Source: Candidatus Aalborgicola bjergmarkensis (GTDB taxonomy: Bacteria; Pseudomonadota; Gammaproteobacteria; Burkholderiales; Burkholderiaceae_C). From it: a DNA stretch of 64,000 bases. The position numbers were made by a program, and so were the translations under genes. Location: positions 78,451-142,450 of the forward strand of contig JADJFE010000012.1 in the NCBI GenBank assembly GCA_016708725.1, given 5' to 3'. The notes under the pieces were generated by a model, which searched no databases, was not told the DNA's origin, and saw only the letters and a list, made by a program, of their open reading frames with translations. Shown piece by piece: positions 24,659-33,268 of this stretch (position 1 is the first letter of the stretch; each line of letters opens with the position of its first letter).

Positions 24659-26266
24659 ATGGACATCATTGCTGTAACGCTGATCGAAACCGACGGCAAT
24701 ATATTTTTGCGCGGTCAACCAAACGCTGCGCGCCCATCTGTGGATGCAACCACGCTACACGAACTGTTGAAACACTCCAGTTTTTCCTCCTGCGTTTATG
24801 ACGAAATCGCCATCTCCACTGCCGTCGAAGCATGCAACACCGCTACGGCCCCTTTTGCCATCCAGATCGCGCAGCGCCAAAACGCCAAAGTCGAAATCAC
24901 CATCACGCCCGATGACATGCTGGCGGAACTCACCGTGACCCCACCACGCGGAGGCCATGCCGTCACCCTGCCTAGTCTGCAACAAGCACTGGCCGAATTT
25001 GGTGTCACATTTGGCATCGACCAGCAAGCACTTGAATGCGCTTGTGCCGCCGGCGCATGCAGTCATCTTTCGATTGCCCACGGCAAATTGCCCGAAAACG
25101 GCACAGACAGCAGCTTTGAGGAACTTGTTGATCAAACTTCCAACCGTGTGCCCCAGGTTAATGCCGATGGCCTGATCGATTACCGCGAGCATAGCAACAT
25201 CACCGTAGTACACGCAGGCATGCCACTGATGCGCCGCACACCTGCCACACCTGGAACTAACGGCAGCACAGTGCGCGGGAAACTGCTTCCCGCACGTGGT
25301 GGTCACGACGAACCCTATGCCGCCCAGGATCTGCTTGGCACCGAAGTCTCCAAAAATGACCCCAACATACTGGTTGCGGCTGTCAGCGGGCAAGCGGTAC
25401 GTGTCAAAAGCGGTATGCAGGTTGAACCTGTGTTGCAATTGAACGATGTCAATATGGCCACGGGCAACATTCATTTTGACGGTACTGTCAACATCAAGGG
25501 TGACGTACTACAAAACATGCGTGTACAGGCCAGCGGCGATATCGTGGTTGGCGGCATGATCGATGGTGGGTTGCTCGAAGCCGGCGGCAACATCAACGTC
25601 ACTGGCGGCATCATCGCCGGGGCCATCTTGCAGGCACAAGGAGCGATCAGCGCACTGTTCGCGCAAGGTGTGGAGTTACATGCAGGCTCCGTCATTGCAC
25701 TGCATGACATGGCTTTGGAATGCAAACTGTATTCCGGCAACAGCATCATCATTGGCGCTGAATCACATGGACACGGCCGCTTGATAGCGGGATCAGCCAC
25801 GGCCATGATGCTTATCCAGGTACCCGTACTGGGGTCCGGCAAAAGTGCCGTCACCAAAATTACATTAGGTGAAAACCCGGAGTTGACCGAACGCTTCACT
25901 TCCCTGCTCAAACAGATCGCCAATGAAAAGGAATCCGAAAGCCACCTGGACAAACTGTTCAAACAGGTGGTTGCAGCGGGCGACCCCAAAGGCATGTTGC
26001 CACGCATCAGGGCATCGCGACAGCATGCAATCCAGGTATGGGGCCAGTTGCTAGCGAAACGAAAGGCCATGGAAGAAGAAATGGCTCGTATGCTCCAAGC
26101 CAAACTCGAAATTGGCAGCAGCATATCGGGTGCTGTGGATCTGATCTTGGGCCCGAAACGCATCCGCTTGCGCCGCGACTTCAATGCCGGCACCTTCGCA
26201 CTCGACGAAGCCCAAAACCTCGTCTACACCCCACTCAACGGCAAACCACAAGTGATGGAGTGTTGA
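24659..26266 (+). CDS. FapA family protein (DUF342), first copy
   Basis: A 535-residue protein. The middle (about 195-400) is the FapA core: a TPATPGTNGSTVRGKLLPAR loop, then a right-handed beta-helix (NIHFDGTVNIKGDVL, GDIVVGGMIDGGLLEAGGNI, GGIIAGAILQAQG). It ends with a charged coiled coil (425-490). FapA proteins are polymerising beta-helix proteins of unclear role, often beside chemotaxis or motility genes. The N-terminal 190 residues are not recognised. A related gene follows after 183 bases. Confidence 0.85.
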   Translation: MDIIAVTLIETDGNIFLRGQPNAARPSVDATTLHELLKHSSFSSCVYDEIAISTAVEACNTATAPFAIQIAQRQNAKVEITITPDDMLAELTVTPPRGGHAVTLPSLQQALAEFGVTFGIDQQALECACAAGACSHLSIAHGKLPENGTDSSFEELVDQTSNRVPQVNADGLIDYREHSNITVVHAGMPLMRRTPATPGTNGSTVRGKLLPARGGHDEPYAAQDLLGTEVSKNDPNILVAAVSGQAVRVKSGMQVEPVLQLNDVNMATGNIHFDGTVNIKGDVLQNMRVQASGDIVVGGMIDGGLLEAGGNINVTGGIIAGAILQAQGAISALFAQGVELHAGSVIALHDMALECKLYSGNSIIIGAESHGHGRLIAGSATAMMLIQVPVLGSGKSAVTKITLGENPELTERFTSLLKQIANEKESESHLDKLFKQVVAAGDPKGMLPRIRASRQHAIQVWGQLLAKRKAMEEEMARMLQAKLEIGSSISGAVDLILGPKRIRLRRDFNAGTFALDEAQNLVYTPLNGKPQVMEC

Positions 26267-26415
26267 TGTCGATTGAAATATGACCCAGTTTTTGAGGTCG
26301 CAGGTCGGTTTGTTTAATAATAAAGGCGGTCATGAAAATCTCACTTGTTGGGAGACTCTTGCATATTGGCTAACTCATTGAATTCAATTGATAAATATCC
26401 AAAAATGAACCATTT

Positions 26416-26428
26416 TTCACGGATTCAG
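26416..26428. promoter_or_regulatory. 13-mer shared by both fapA upstream regions (copy 2)
   Basis: TTCACGGATTCAG, identical to 24528-24540, here 21 bases before the ATG at 26450. The different distance from the start argues against a simple core promoter element. Confidence 0.4.
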
Positions 26429-26449
26429 AACTAGTACACTTGATTGACT

Positions 26450-28387
26450 ATGACTTCAAACCCTTCTGAAGACCGCACCGTCGAGTTGCAGCGTGACGAT
26501 TCGCCTTTGCCTTCCTTTATTGTCAAGCGCAAGGAAGGTGTGTTCGTAATCACAACACGCATTCCTAGCAACACGGATTTTCAGGAATTTGTCGACCGAT
26601 TGTTCGCGCATGGTGCCCGGTTTACCGAGTTGAACTACGATACTTTTCATCGTCTACTCTACTTTGCGAGTTCGACCAAGTGGCCTACACCTGAAGTCAG
26701 GCTGGCCTCCGAGATCGTCATCTTCAGTCCTGAACGCAAGTCCCTATACAAAGAAGTTCGGTTGATGGACGGTGGCGCACGCGGCGAATACATGTTCGAG
26801 CCGGCCAAGCTGGAGATAAGCTACCAGGAACCCATCTACGGCGATGCCGACGCCAATGGTCCAGGTGCGATCACCGGCTACCAGAACAAAACAAAAACGG
26901 TACCCACCACACTGGATTTTGATGAATTCGTAACGGAACTGTGGCTCAAGGGCGTGCATTTTGGTATCCAGGAGCGTGTTGTCAAGGCGGCCATTGCGGC
27001 CAACCGGGGGGATCGGGTGGTTGTTGCCGTCCAGCTCGCGCCTACACCAGGGCGTGATGCCCAGTTGCACGAGGAGTGCGAAGGACTGCACCGGGACGAT
27101 TCTCCCTTGATCAAAGCCAGTGGACAGGCCGACTTGCGACGTTTCAAAAACCGCTTTCCGCAAATTGCCAAAGGGCAGCGGATGATGAAGAAAATCCCGT
27201 TGGTTCTTGGCAAACTCGGATTTAAGGTGACAGGGGAAGAACTGGAGCCTGCTGTACCGAAAGACATCGACATGAGTGTCTTGTCCGGGCCTGGGACCCG
27301 GATTGAAAATCACAAGGATGGGGAATACATTGTTGCGATAGCAGATGGTTTCCTCTCGATTGATGTCGACTCCAACCAGATATCCATCACGGAAAAGATC
27401 GAGAATAAAGGCGGCATCAGCGCCAAGACAACTGGTGATTTGTTGCTTGCCGTGGAGGAGTTTGTGGAGCACGGCGAGGTGCAGGAGGGGCGCATCGTCG
27501 AAGGACTCCACATGAAATTCACCTCAGCGGTCTATGGCACCCTGGAATCAAAGGGTGGCCGCATCGAGCTGGAAGACAACCTGGCCGGCGGCACCGCGCG
27601 CAGTCCGGGTGGGGCAGTCACCATCAAAAAGCGGGCTTCAAACGCTACAGTCGAGGCAATCGGTGGTTCCATCCAGATCAACTATGCCGAAAACAGCAGC
27701 ATCATCGGTACCACAGTGACGGTTAACCATGCGATCCACTGCATTATTGTTGCCGACACGCTGACCATAACCAACGCTGAAGGGTGCTCCATTGCCGCCA
27801 AATCGATCACCATTGCCAGCTCCGGTGCGCGCAGAGGTGTGGAAAACACGGTCGCGGTACTGTTGCCCGATACATCGGGTTCTGAAAAACGGATTGCAGC
27901 GATCAGCAAGGAAGTGGAAGAGTGTGCAGCTCTCATCAAAGCCCGCTCCGATGCCATCAGCAAGGTCAACTCCAACCCCGACTTTGCCAAATACCAGTCT
28001 ATCTCCGAGATGGCCCGCAAGGGAACCATCAAGCTTTCTGCCGAACAACAGCATAACTTGCACAACATGGCGCTCAAACACGCCCCAACCAGCAGGGTCG
28101 TTGAAAAACTGACGGCTGAAAGGCAAGCCTTGCTGCAGTCATTCAAGACCAAGCAACAAACCCTGGAACAACTCAAGACAGACCAACAGGCGCTCATCCG
28201 TGGACTGGGCTGCAAAATTGGCAAAGTCGTCAGCGACACGTATGTACGTCAACGCATGAGCAGCATGGGGCTTACCGAATTTTCCGCCCTGTCAGAAAAA
28301 GACATGGAGGCCATCCTGCGTGAACGCGGGCCAATTGCCCAACGCATTTTTTCCGATGACAAGGGCAGTGTTGATTGGCATTTGTAG
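26450..28387 (+). CDS. FapA family protein (DUF342), second copy
   Basis: A 645-residue paralogue of the preceding protein. It has an extended N-terminal region with two related halves (each with a TFDEF/DFQEFVDRLFAHG-like segment), the DUF342 beta-helix (KGGRIELEDNLAGGTARSPG, QINYAENSSIIGTTVTVNHA) and a long C-terminal coiled coil (about 480-600). I use the ATG at 26450; a TTG two codons upstream is in frame. The pair may co-polymerise (inference). Confidence 0.83.
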   Translation: MTSNPSEDRTVELQRDDSPLPSFIVKRKEGVFVITTRIPSNTDFQEFVDRLFAHGARFTELNYDTFHRLLYFASSTKWPTPEVRLASEIVIFSPERKSLYKEVRLMDGGARGEYMFEPAKLEISYQEPIYGDADANGPGAITGYQNKTKTVPTTLDFDEFVTELWLKGVHFGIQERVVKAAIAANRGDRVVVAVQLAPTPGRDAQLHEECEGLHRDDSPLIKASGQADLRRFKNRFPQIAKGQRMMKKIPLVLGKLGFKVTGEELEPAVPKDIDMSVLSGPGTRIENHKDGEYIVAIADGFLSIDVDSNQISITEKIENKGGISAKTTGDLLLAVEEFVEHGEVQEGRIVEGLHMKFTSAVYGTLESKGGRIELEDNLAGGTARSPGGAVTIKKRASNATVEAIGGSIQINYAENSSIIGTTVTVNHAIHCIIVADTLTITNAEGCSIAAKSITIASSGARRGVENTVAVLLPDTSGSEKRIAAISKEVEECAALIKARSDAISKVNSNPDFAKYQSISEMARKGTIKLSAEQQHNLHNMALKHAPTSRVVEKLTAERQALLQSFKTKQQTLEQLKTDQQALIRGLGCKIGKVVSDTYVRQRMSSMGLTEFSALSEKDMEAILRERGPIAQRIFSDDKGSVDWHL

Positions 28388-28418
28388 GTCTCGACTTTGG
28401 CTTTTGACATGCAAACGA

Positions 28419-28455
28419 TGTTGCAACACAATATTGTTGAAATTTTCAACAATAT
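28419..28455. promoter_or_regulatory. Palindromic operator of the RHH antitoxin gene
   Basis: A perfect 12-base inverted repeat ATATTGTTGAAA-T-TTTCAACAATAT at 28431-28455, preceded by the palindrome TGTTGCAACA at 28419-28428. Both lie just upstream of the ribosome binding site (AGGAG, 28456-28460) of the antitoxin, the expected site for autorepression. Confidence 0.7.
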
Positions 28456-28467
28456 AGGAGTAATACC

Positions 28468-28701
28468 ATGTCCACTGTCAATTTCAGCGTCCCCGAAGAG
28501 GTTAAGGATGCCTTTAATGCTACTTTTGCAGGGCAAAACAAAAGCGCCGTCATTGCCGATTTGATGCGCGAGGCAGTTGCACGCGCGCAAAGTCAACAAC
28601 GCAGCAAGGACGCTTATTTGCGCATCCTGGAGCGCAGACAATACGCCCCCCGCATTACTGAAGAGCAGTTTCGCGCTGCCCGTGAAGAAGGTCGCCCGTG
28701 A
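28468..28701 (+). CDS. Ribbon-helix-helix antitoxin
   Basis: A 77-residue protein. The N-terminus STVNFSVPEEVKDAFNATFA is the beta strand and first helix of an RHH DNA-binding fold, followed by the second helix KSAVIADLMREAVARAQ and a C-terminal tail that would bind the toxin. It starts 12 bases after a perfect palindrome and overlaps a PIN gene remnant (GTGA). It may still act as a free repressor. Confidence 0.8.
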   Translation: MSTVNFSVPEEVKDAFNATFAGQNKSAVIADLMREAVARAQSQQRSKDAYLRILERRQYAPRITEEQFRAAREEGRP

Positions 28702-28817
28702 TTGTGGTGGTCGATGCCAGCGTTGCCGTGAAATGGTTTCTGCATGGGCTACCCGACGAACAACACGCTTGGCTAAGCGTAAAAAGCGCTCCGCTTCTTC
28801 ACGCTGAGGTGTCATAA
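28698..28817 (+). pseudogene. Truncated PIN-domain toxin (VapC)
   Basis: From a GTG overlapping the antitoxin stop, the frame reads MIVVVDASVAVKWFLHGLPD and continues to a stop at 28817, only 39 residues. The start is a clear PIN domain (first Asp at residue 6), but a full toxin needs about 130 residues with three more acidic positions. The frame ends against the convergent nucleotidyltransferase gene, so the rest was probably lost by deletion there. Confidence 0.75.
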
Positions 28818-29122
28818 AGTAGGATTCCTTCCTTTTTCGCCCAGTAAGCTGCTGTCCCAGGGACCTGGCTGCGGCGCTCGAATTCCTGTTCGGATACTAG
28901 CAGGAGATCAACGCCGACACCCGTGCGACCAATGGCCTCCCTGAGGCGAAGGTATTCTGCGGCTTTGTCTGTCAGCTCATGTTCGACGATCATCATATCC
29001 AGGTCGGAAGCATCATCTGCGTCCCCCCTGGCGTAGGAGCCAAACAATATAACTTTGGCAGGATTGCCAGCCTGCGCAACCAGACGACGTGCAGCGTCTG
29101 CGATATGTTCCGGACTCAACAT
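28799..29122 (-). CDS. MNT-type nucleotidyltransferase (minimal NTase)
   Basis: A 107-residue protein with the NTase signature ILFGSYARGDADDASDLDMMIV: Gly-Ser, then two Asp at the metal site, and a third Asp in GVGVDLLLV. The ATG at 29122 follows GAGGAG by six bases; a frame extending to 29176 is less likely. These proteins usually pair with a HEPN gene as a toxin-antitoxin system, but no HEPN gene is next to it here. Its 3' end overlaps the toxin remnant. Confidence 0.82.
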   Translation of the reverse strand: MLSPEHIADAARRLVAQAGNPAKVILFGSYARGDADDASDLDMMIVEHELTDKAAEYLRLREAIGRTGVGVDLLLVSEQEFERRSQVPGTAAYWAKKEGILLYDTSA

Positions 29123-29224
29123 AAAAAACTCCTCATTGACATACGCGGGCAATAGGTCTGTGGCTGTGGCAATCAAGCGCCACCTCGGATCACTGCCATT
29201 TTAGAGTTGCGTTCAGTGTCAGTC

Positions 29225-29271
29225 ATTCTGGGTGCCAAAGTCTATTTTGGCACTGTATTCTGGGTGTCAAA
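29225..29271. promoter_or_regulatory. Direct and inverted repeats upstream of pilA
   Basis: ATTCTGGGTGCCAAA (29225-29239) and ATTCTGGGTGTCAAA (29257-29271) are direct repeats 32 bases apart. An inverted repeat TGCCAAA-N6-TTTGGCA spans 29233-29252. They lie about 125-170 bases before the sigma-54-like promoter, where an activator such as PilR would bind (inference). Confidence 0.5.
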
Positions 29272-29393
29272 CAGACTGTTGCACCTCTTTTTTAAGTGCC
29301 ACGGCGAAATCTGTCGCAAGCAGCAAGCGATGCCAGGGGCACTCTGTGTGAATTAGTGCACAAAATGCAAAGGCTCTGCAATTTATGGTGCAT

Positions 29394-29409
29394 CTGGCAT
29401 GCCTTGTGC
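29394..29409 (+). promoter_or_regulatory. Sigma-54-like promoter of pilA
   Basis: CTGGCATGCCTTGTGC has the GG (29396-29397) and GC (29408-29409) separated by 10 bases, as required for a -24/-12 promoter, and GGCA at the -24 side. It lies 46 bases before the pilA ATG. Type IV pilin genes are commonly transcribed by sigma-54 with PilR. Confidence 0.6.
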
Positions 29410-29455
29410 TTTAAGTTAATCCGCGTTCATTTCATTTTTTAACAAGGAGCTAATC

Positions 29456-29947
29456 ATGAAGCGTTCTATGCAAAAGGGCTTTACCCTGATCGAACTGATG
29501 ATCGTTGTGGCGATTATTGGTATTTTGGCTGCGGTGGCATTGCCGGCTTATCAGGACTATACGGTGCGAGCTAAGGTTACGGAAGGCTTAAGCCTTGCGG
29601 GGTCAGCTAAAGCTGCCGTATCAGAAAACGCTGCTAACGGCGCGCCGTTCTCTAGTGGCTGGACTCCACCCGCTTCTACCAACAATGTGACTTCTGTTGC
29701 AATTGGCGCTACTGGTGTGATTACAATCACTTACGCAGCCACCGTTGCCCCTGCTGGTGCGAATACATTGCTTATAACGCCCGTGGATGGAAGTGTATCG
29801 GCAGGCGTTGCTTTGGCAGCTGGTACTGTCCCATCCGCTGGTTCAATCTCGTGGATCTGCAGGGCAGCTGGTAGCACGAATCCCAATACTGTAGCAGTGG
29901 ACGGTACTATTGCTTCCAAATATGTGCCTGCTTCATGCCGCACTTAA
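29456..29947 (+). CDS. pilA: Type IV major pilin
   Basis: A 163-residue type IVa prepilin. The short leader MKRSMQKG is cut after Gly8; mature FTLIELMIVVAIIGILAAVA has Glu at +5 and the hydrophobic assembly helix. Cys135 and Cys161 frame the C-terminal disulphide loop. Ser/Thr/Ala-rich stretches offer possible O-glycosylation sites. AAGGAG precedes the ATG. A strong terminator follows at 29966-29994. Confidence 0.95.
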   Translation: MKRSMQKGFTLIELMIVVAIIGILAAVALPAYQDYTVRAKVTEGLSLAGSAKAAVSENAANGAPFSSGWTPPASTNNVTSVAIGATGVITITYAATVAPAGANTLLITPVDGSVSAGVALAAGTVPSAGSISWICRAAGSTNPNTVAVDGTIASKYVPASCRT

Positions 29948-29965
29948 TTTGAGCGGTTTGTTGAT

Positions 29966-29994
29966 TAAAAAAAGGCGCCGTGGGCGCCTTTTTT
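29966..29994 (+). terminator. Rho-independent terminator after pilA
   Basis: AAAAAGGCGCC-GTG-GGCGCCTTTTTT: a GC-rich stem flanked by A and T tracts, 19 bases after the pilA stop. Confidence 0.92.
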
Positions 29995-30021
29995 CTTGCT
30001 TTACATTGTGGGGTACTTACG

Positions 30022-30321
30022 ATGATATTGGCTTGGTTTGATGTGAAAGAGTCAAAAGCATTTGGCGAGGCATTGGCTGATTTTTACTTGGCTAGAGTAA
30101 AAACCGATGCTCGTGGAAAGAAAATCAAACTTATTGAAAGGAAGCAGCGAGAGTTGCTTGAAAAACTGACACAAAAAATTGTCATTTTCAGGGCTGCAAA
30201 CAAGTTGAATTTCTACAAAAAAGCTCAGCTTATTAACGTATTTAAATGGCGCATGTTAGAAGCCGGGTTGGATGCCGCTTACGTTGATGAGTTAACGAGT
30301 TGGGTGACGCACAACCTGTGA
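30022..30321 (+). CDS. Small hypothetical protein between pilA and the OGT-like gene
   Basis: A 99-residue basic, helical protein (FDVKESKAFGEALADFYLAR; RKQRELLEKLTQKI). No family recognised. The ATG at 30022 is 28 bases after the pilA terminator and the stop is 57 bases before the glycosyltransferase start, so the two are probably co-transcribed. It might be an accessory subunit of the glycosyltransferase (inference). Confidence 0.65.
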   Translation: MILAWFDVKESKAFGEALADFYLARVKTDARGKKIKLIERKQRELLEKLTQKIVIFRAANKLNFYKKAQLINVFKWRMLEAGLDAAYVDELTSWVTHNL

Positions 30322-30378
30322 ACGTGCAGGTTCTGAATTTGTTTATTGACTGCTTTAGCGATTACATGAGGGACGAAC

Positions 30379-32499
30379 GTGGCATTATTTGATCGACTCA
30401 CGTCAGTGATGCGCCGTATTTCCGGTATTGGCGCAGCTAAAACTCTCAGTAATGATCTTGAGAAAGAAGCGCTCGCGCTCATCGCACAAGGGAACACGCT
30501 AGAAGACACTGGATACTTGGCGCAGGCTAGGGTGCTATATGAGCGAGCAGTCCACATTGCACCAACGCTTGCAAAAACCCATTTGAATTTGGGCAATGTA
30601 TTACTGGCTTTAGGTCAGCCGGAAGATGCTTTTCAGGCGTATTCGACGGCGATTTTGCATCAACCCGACTCCGCTGCGGCACACTTTAATCTAGGAAATG
30701 CCCAAGTAGCTTGCAAGCGACTTGAGGACGCATTAAAAGCGTATGACAAAGCGCTTGCGCTGAATCCTGATTTTGTCGATGCAATGGTAGCGCAAGGGAA
30801 TGTTTTAGGCGATCTTGAACGTTTTGAATCCGCAATTATTAGCTATCAAAAGGCGCTGGTAATTATTCCAGATTACGCAGAAGTACACACCAATTTAGGT
30901 ATTGCTTTTGGATTTTTAGGTCGTCCAGACGATGCCGTGTTGTGCTTCGGCAAGGCGCTTGTCCTCAAACCGGACTGGCCAGAGCCATACCGTAATTTAG
31001 GCCTTGCCTTCAGAGCGTTAGGGCGTTTGAATGATTCTGTGGCGAGTTTTACTAAGGCAGTTACCCTCAAACCGGATTTTATGGAAGCGTATTGTGATTT
31101 GGCAAATGCTTACCGTGAACTCGGGGAGAGCGTGAGTGCGATAAAATTTGCCCGATTGGCGCGGGATATTGACCCCAATGAGTCTGGCGTGTGGAGCTTG
31201 CTACTTTTTTGCCTGAGCAACAGTCAAGACACTGACAGGCAGGCTCTTTTTGCCGAGCATCGTCGTTTCGGTGAACACTTTGAGCCACAACTCAGGTCAA
31301 GTTGGCGACCCCACTTGAATTTGCGTGATCCTGAGCGTCTCTTGAAAGTTGGGTTGGTTTCAGCAGATTTTCGCGACCACGCGGTAGCCAGTTTTTTTGA
31401 GCCGGTACTGACATTGCTTCTAAAAATACCATCGCTATCGATCCATATTTACAATAGCGGCGGTCCGGGCGATGCTGTTTCACTTCGAATGAAATCGACT
31501 ACAAACCATTGGATCGACGTTTACACTTTGTCTGATGAAGAACTTACAGACATGATTCGCGAGGACGCGATTGATGTGTTGATTGACCTCAATGGGCACA
31601 CTCCAGCACACCGATTGTTGACGTTTGCCAGAAAACCAGCCCCCATTCAAATGAGCTGGATAGGTTATCCAGGCACTACTGGATTGAAGTCCATGGACTA
31701 TTACGTGGGAGATCGTCATTTTCTTCCTCCTGGCGAATTTGATGGCCTGTTCACCGAAAAAATTCTCCGTATTCCAGCGAATGCGCCGTTTCAGCCCACT
31801 CCTAATTCACCAGCCGTAAATACCCTTCCGGCCTTGCAAAATGGATTCGTGACTTTCGCGAGCTTCAACCGCATCGATAAAATTGGCAGAGATGTGATTG
31901 TTTTGTGGTCACAGTTGTTGATCTCGTTACCAAGCTCAAAGATGCTATTGGGAGGTATGCCGCGAAGCGGCACCTTTGATCAAATAACCGAATGGTTCGC
32001 CCATGAGGGTGTGGGGGCAGAACGACTGATATTTCACCGGCGTAACAGTATGGATATTTATTTGCAACTGCACCACCAAGTTGATATTTGCCTGGATACG
32101 TTTCCTTATGGCGGTGGCACCACTACTTGTCATGCTTTGTGGATGGGCGTGCCAACGTTGACGCTGGTCGGCAATACACCTGCTGGCCGAGCTGGGTATT
32201 CAATCTTTTCCCATTTAGATCTTCAAGATTTATTTTCGGCCAAAGATAGAATGGATTTCGTCAGCAAAGGTAAGTGGTGTGCAGCCAACTTGGATCACTT
32301 GGCGGACTTAAGACTCACTATGCGTAGGCGATTTCAAGATTCTGCGTTGGCACAGCCTCATCTTGTTGCGGGAGGCATTCAGTACGCCATTCGCCATGCG
32401 TGGCAAAGGTGGTGCGCCGAATTGCCGCCGATCTCATTTGAAGTGCTTGCAGATAATGGAAAGTTTTGCATTTCAGACCAACAGCAACCGGTTATCTAA
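30379..32499 (+). CDS. TPR-containing O-linked GlcNAc transferase-like glycosyltransferase (GT41)
   Basis: A 706-residue protein. Residues about 30-280 hold seven or so TPR repeats (GQPEDAFQAYSTAILHQPDS, KRLEDALKAYDKALALNPDF). The C-terminal 380 residues are an OGT/SPINDLY-type catalytic region: LKVGLVSADFRDHAVASF, DVLIDLNGHT, PIQMSWIGYPGTTG, and a nucleotide-sugar part with DTFPYGGGTTTCHALWMGVP. The start is GTG at 30379 with GAGGG seven bases upstream; ATG at 30409 is an alternative. Known: such enzymes O-glycosylate proteins. Location downstream of pilA suggests pilin or another surface protein as acceptor (inference). Confidence 0.9.
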   Translation: MALFDRLTSVMRRISGIGAAKTLSNDLEKEALALIAQGNTLEDTGYLAQARVLYERAVHIAPTLAKTHLNLGNVLLALGQPEDAFQAYSTAILHQPDSAAAHFNLGNAQVACKRLEDALKAYDKALALNPDFVDAMVAQGNVLGDLERFESAIISYQKALVIIPDYAEVHTNLGIAFGFLGRPDDAVLCFGKALVLKPDWPEPYRNLGLAFRALGRLNDSVASFTKAVTLKPDFMEAYCDLANAYRELGESVSAIKFARLARDIDPNESGVWSLLLFCLSNSQDTDRQALFAEHRRFGEHFEPQLRSSWRPHLNLRDPERLLKVGLVSADFRDHAVASFFEPVLTLLLKIPSLSIHIYNSGGPGDAVSLRMKSTTNHWIDVYTLSDEELTDMIREDAIDVLIDLNGHTPAHRLLTFARKPAPIQMSWIGYPGTTGLKSMDYYVGDRHFLPPGEFDGLFTEKILRIPANAPFQPTPNSPAVNTLPALQNGFVTFASFNRIDKIGRDVIVLWSQLLISLPSSKMLLGGMPRSGTFDQITEWFAHEGVGAERLIFHRRNSMDIYLQLHHQVDICLDTFPYGGGTTTCHALWMGVPTLTLVGNTPAGRAGYSIFSHLDLQDLFSAKDRMDFVSKGKWCAANLDHLADLRLTMRRRFQDSALAQPHLVAGGIQYAIRHAWQRWCAELPPISFEVLADNGKFCISDQQQPVI

Positions 32500-33244
32500 G
32501 TGTTTTTTCGCATAGTAAAAATATACTCGAACACAAGTCGGGATACTGCTGTCCTAGCTTGTAGCAGCCTTCAAGATATTCTGGGGAAATAATGTCGGTT
32601 TTGAGAAGCCGATCCCATTGAAAATTTGCCAGCGCCTTGAAGAATATTCCGGAGCGATGTACCACGTTCAGCCCGCCGGCTACGGCATCACGCTCCAAGG
32701 TATCAAGTGAGTAGGTGCAACGGTGGCCGTGCTCGGCTTCAGCGGGCGTGACGGCCGCATTGTGGGAGATCAAACCCATTTTTACCGCAATCTGTCTTGA
32801 AGGGGCGTTGGCATTTGGGCACACTAGGAAAAGCCGCCCACCTTCTGCTAGCCACTCGGTGTTGATACGCTTGAGCACCAGCACAGGGTCGTCAAGATGT
32901 TCTAGCACATGGGTTAGAACGATGTTGTCGTAACGACCGGGCAATCTCACTTTTTCGAATAGCGCGTGAACGTATTGCACTCGATTTCCCAAGCGGTTCT
33001 GGGCTTCCTGAATGGCGGAATCTGAGGCTTCAACGCAGGTGATGGCATCAAAATGTTGAAGTAAGCGCCGGGTGAAATCGCCCCTGTAGCTCCCCAGTTC
33101 GAGTAAGTTGCCTGGCCTGAAGAACGGCTGGAACGAGCGAATCATGAAAGGATGCATTACGTCAAAATCAAAGCCGTAAGCGTATTTTTCGCTTGCCACG
33201 TTGTTCGAATCGTCCAGTTCCCGGTTGTAGTTTCTTGTTGCCAA
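32492..33244 (-). CDS. SAM-dependent methyltransferase
   Basis: A 250-residue class I methyltransferase: motif I LLELGSYRGDFTRRLL, then ITCVEASDSAI, and LTHVLEHLDDPVLVLKRI. It overlaps the convergent glycosyltransferase gene by 8 bases at the 3' ends. It is the last gene of the minus-strand glycan cluster, 24 bases after the propeller protein. It resembles the methyltransferase at 36496 in length and in the HxLEHxDDPV motif, so the two may be distant paralogues acting on different positions of one glycan (inference). Confidence 0.82.
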   Translation of the reverse strand: MATRNYNRELDDSNNVASEKYAYGFDFDVMHPFMIRSFQPFFRPGNLLELGSYRGDFTRRLLQHFDAITCVEASDSAIQEAQNRLGNRVQYVHALFEKVRLPGRYDNIVLTHVLEHLDDPVLVLKRINTEWLAEGGRLFLVCPNANAPSRQIAVKMGLISHNAAVTPAEAEHGHRCTYSLDTLERDAVAGGLNVVHRSGIFFKALANFQWDRLLKTDIISPEYLEGCYKLGQQYPDLCSSIFLLCEKTLR

Positions 33245-33268
33245 AATGATTTCCTTTCTACAGGTTGC

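Noticed and set aside
33200..33215. A GTTCGAATC stretch resembling a tRNA T-loop
   Set aside because: It lies inside the methyltransferase coding region without acceptor or anticodon stems; no tRNA was found in the window.
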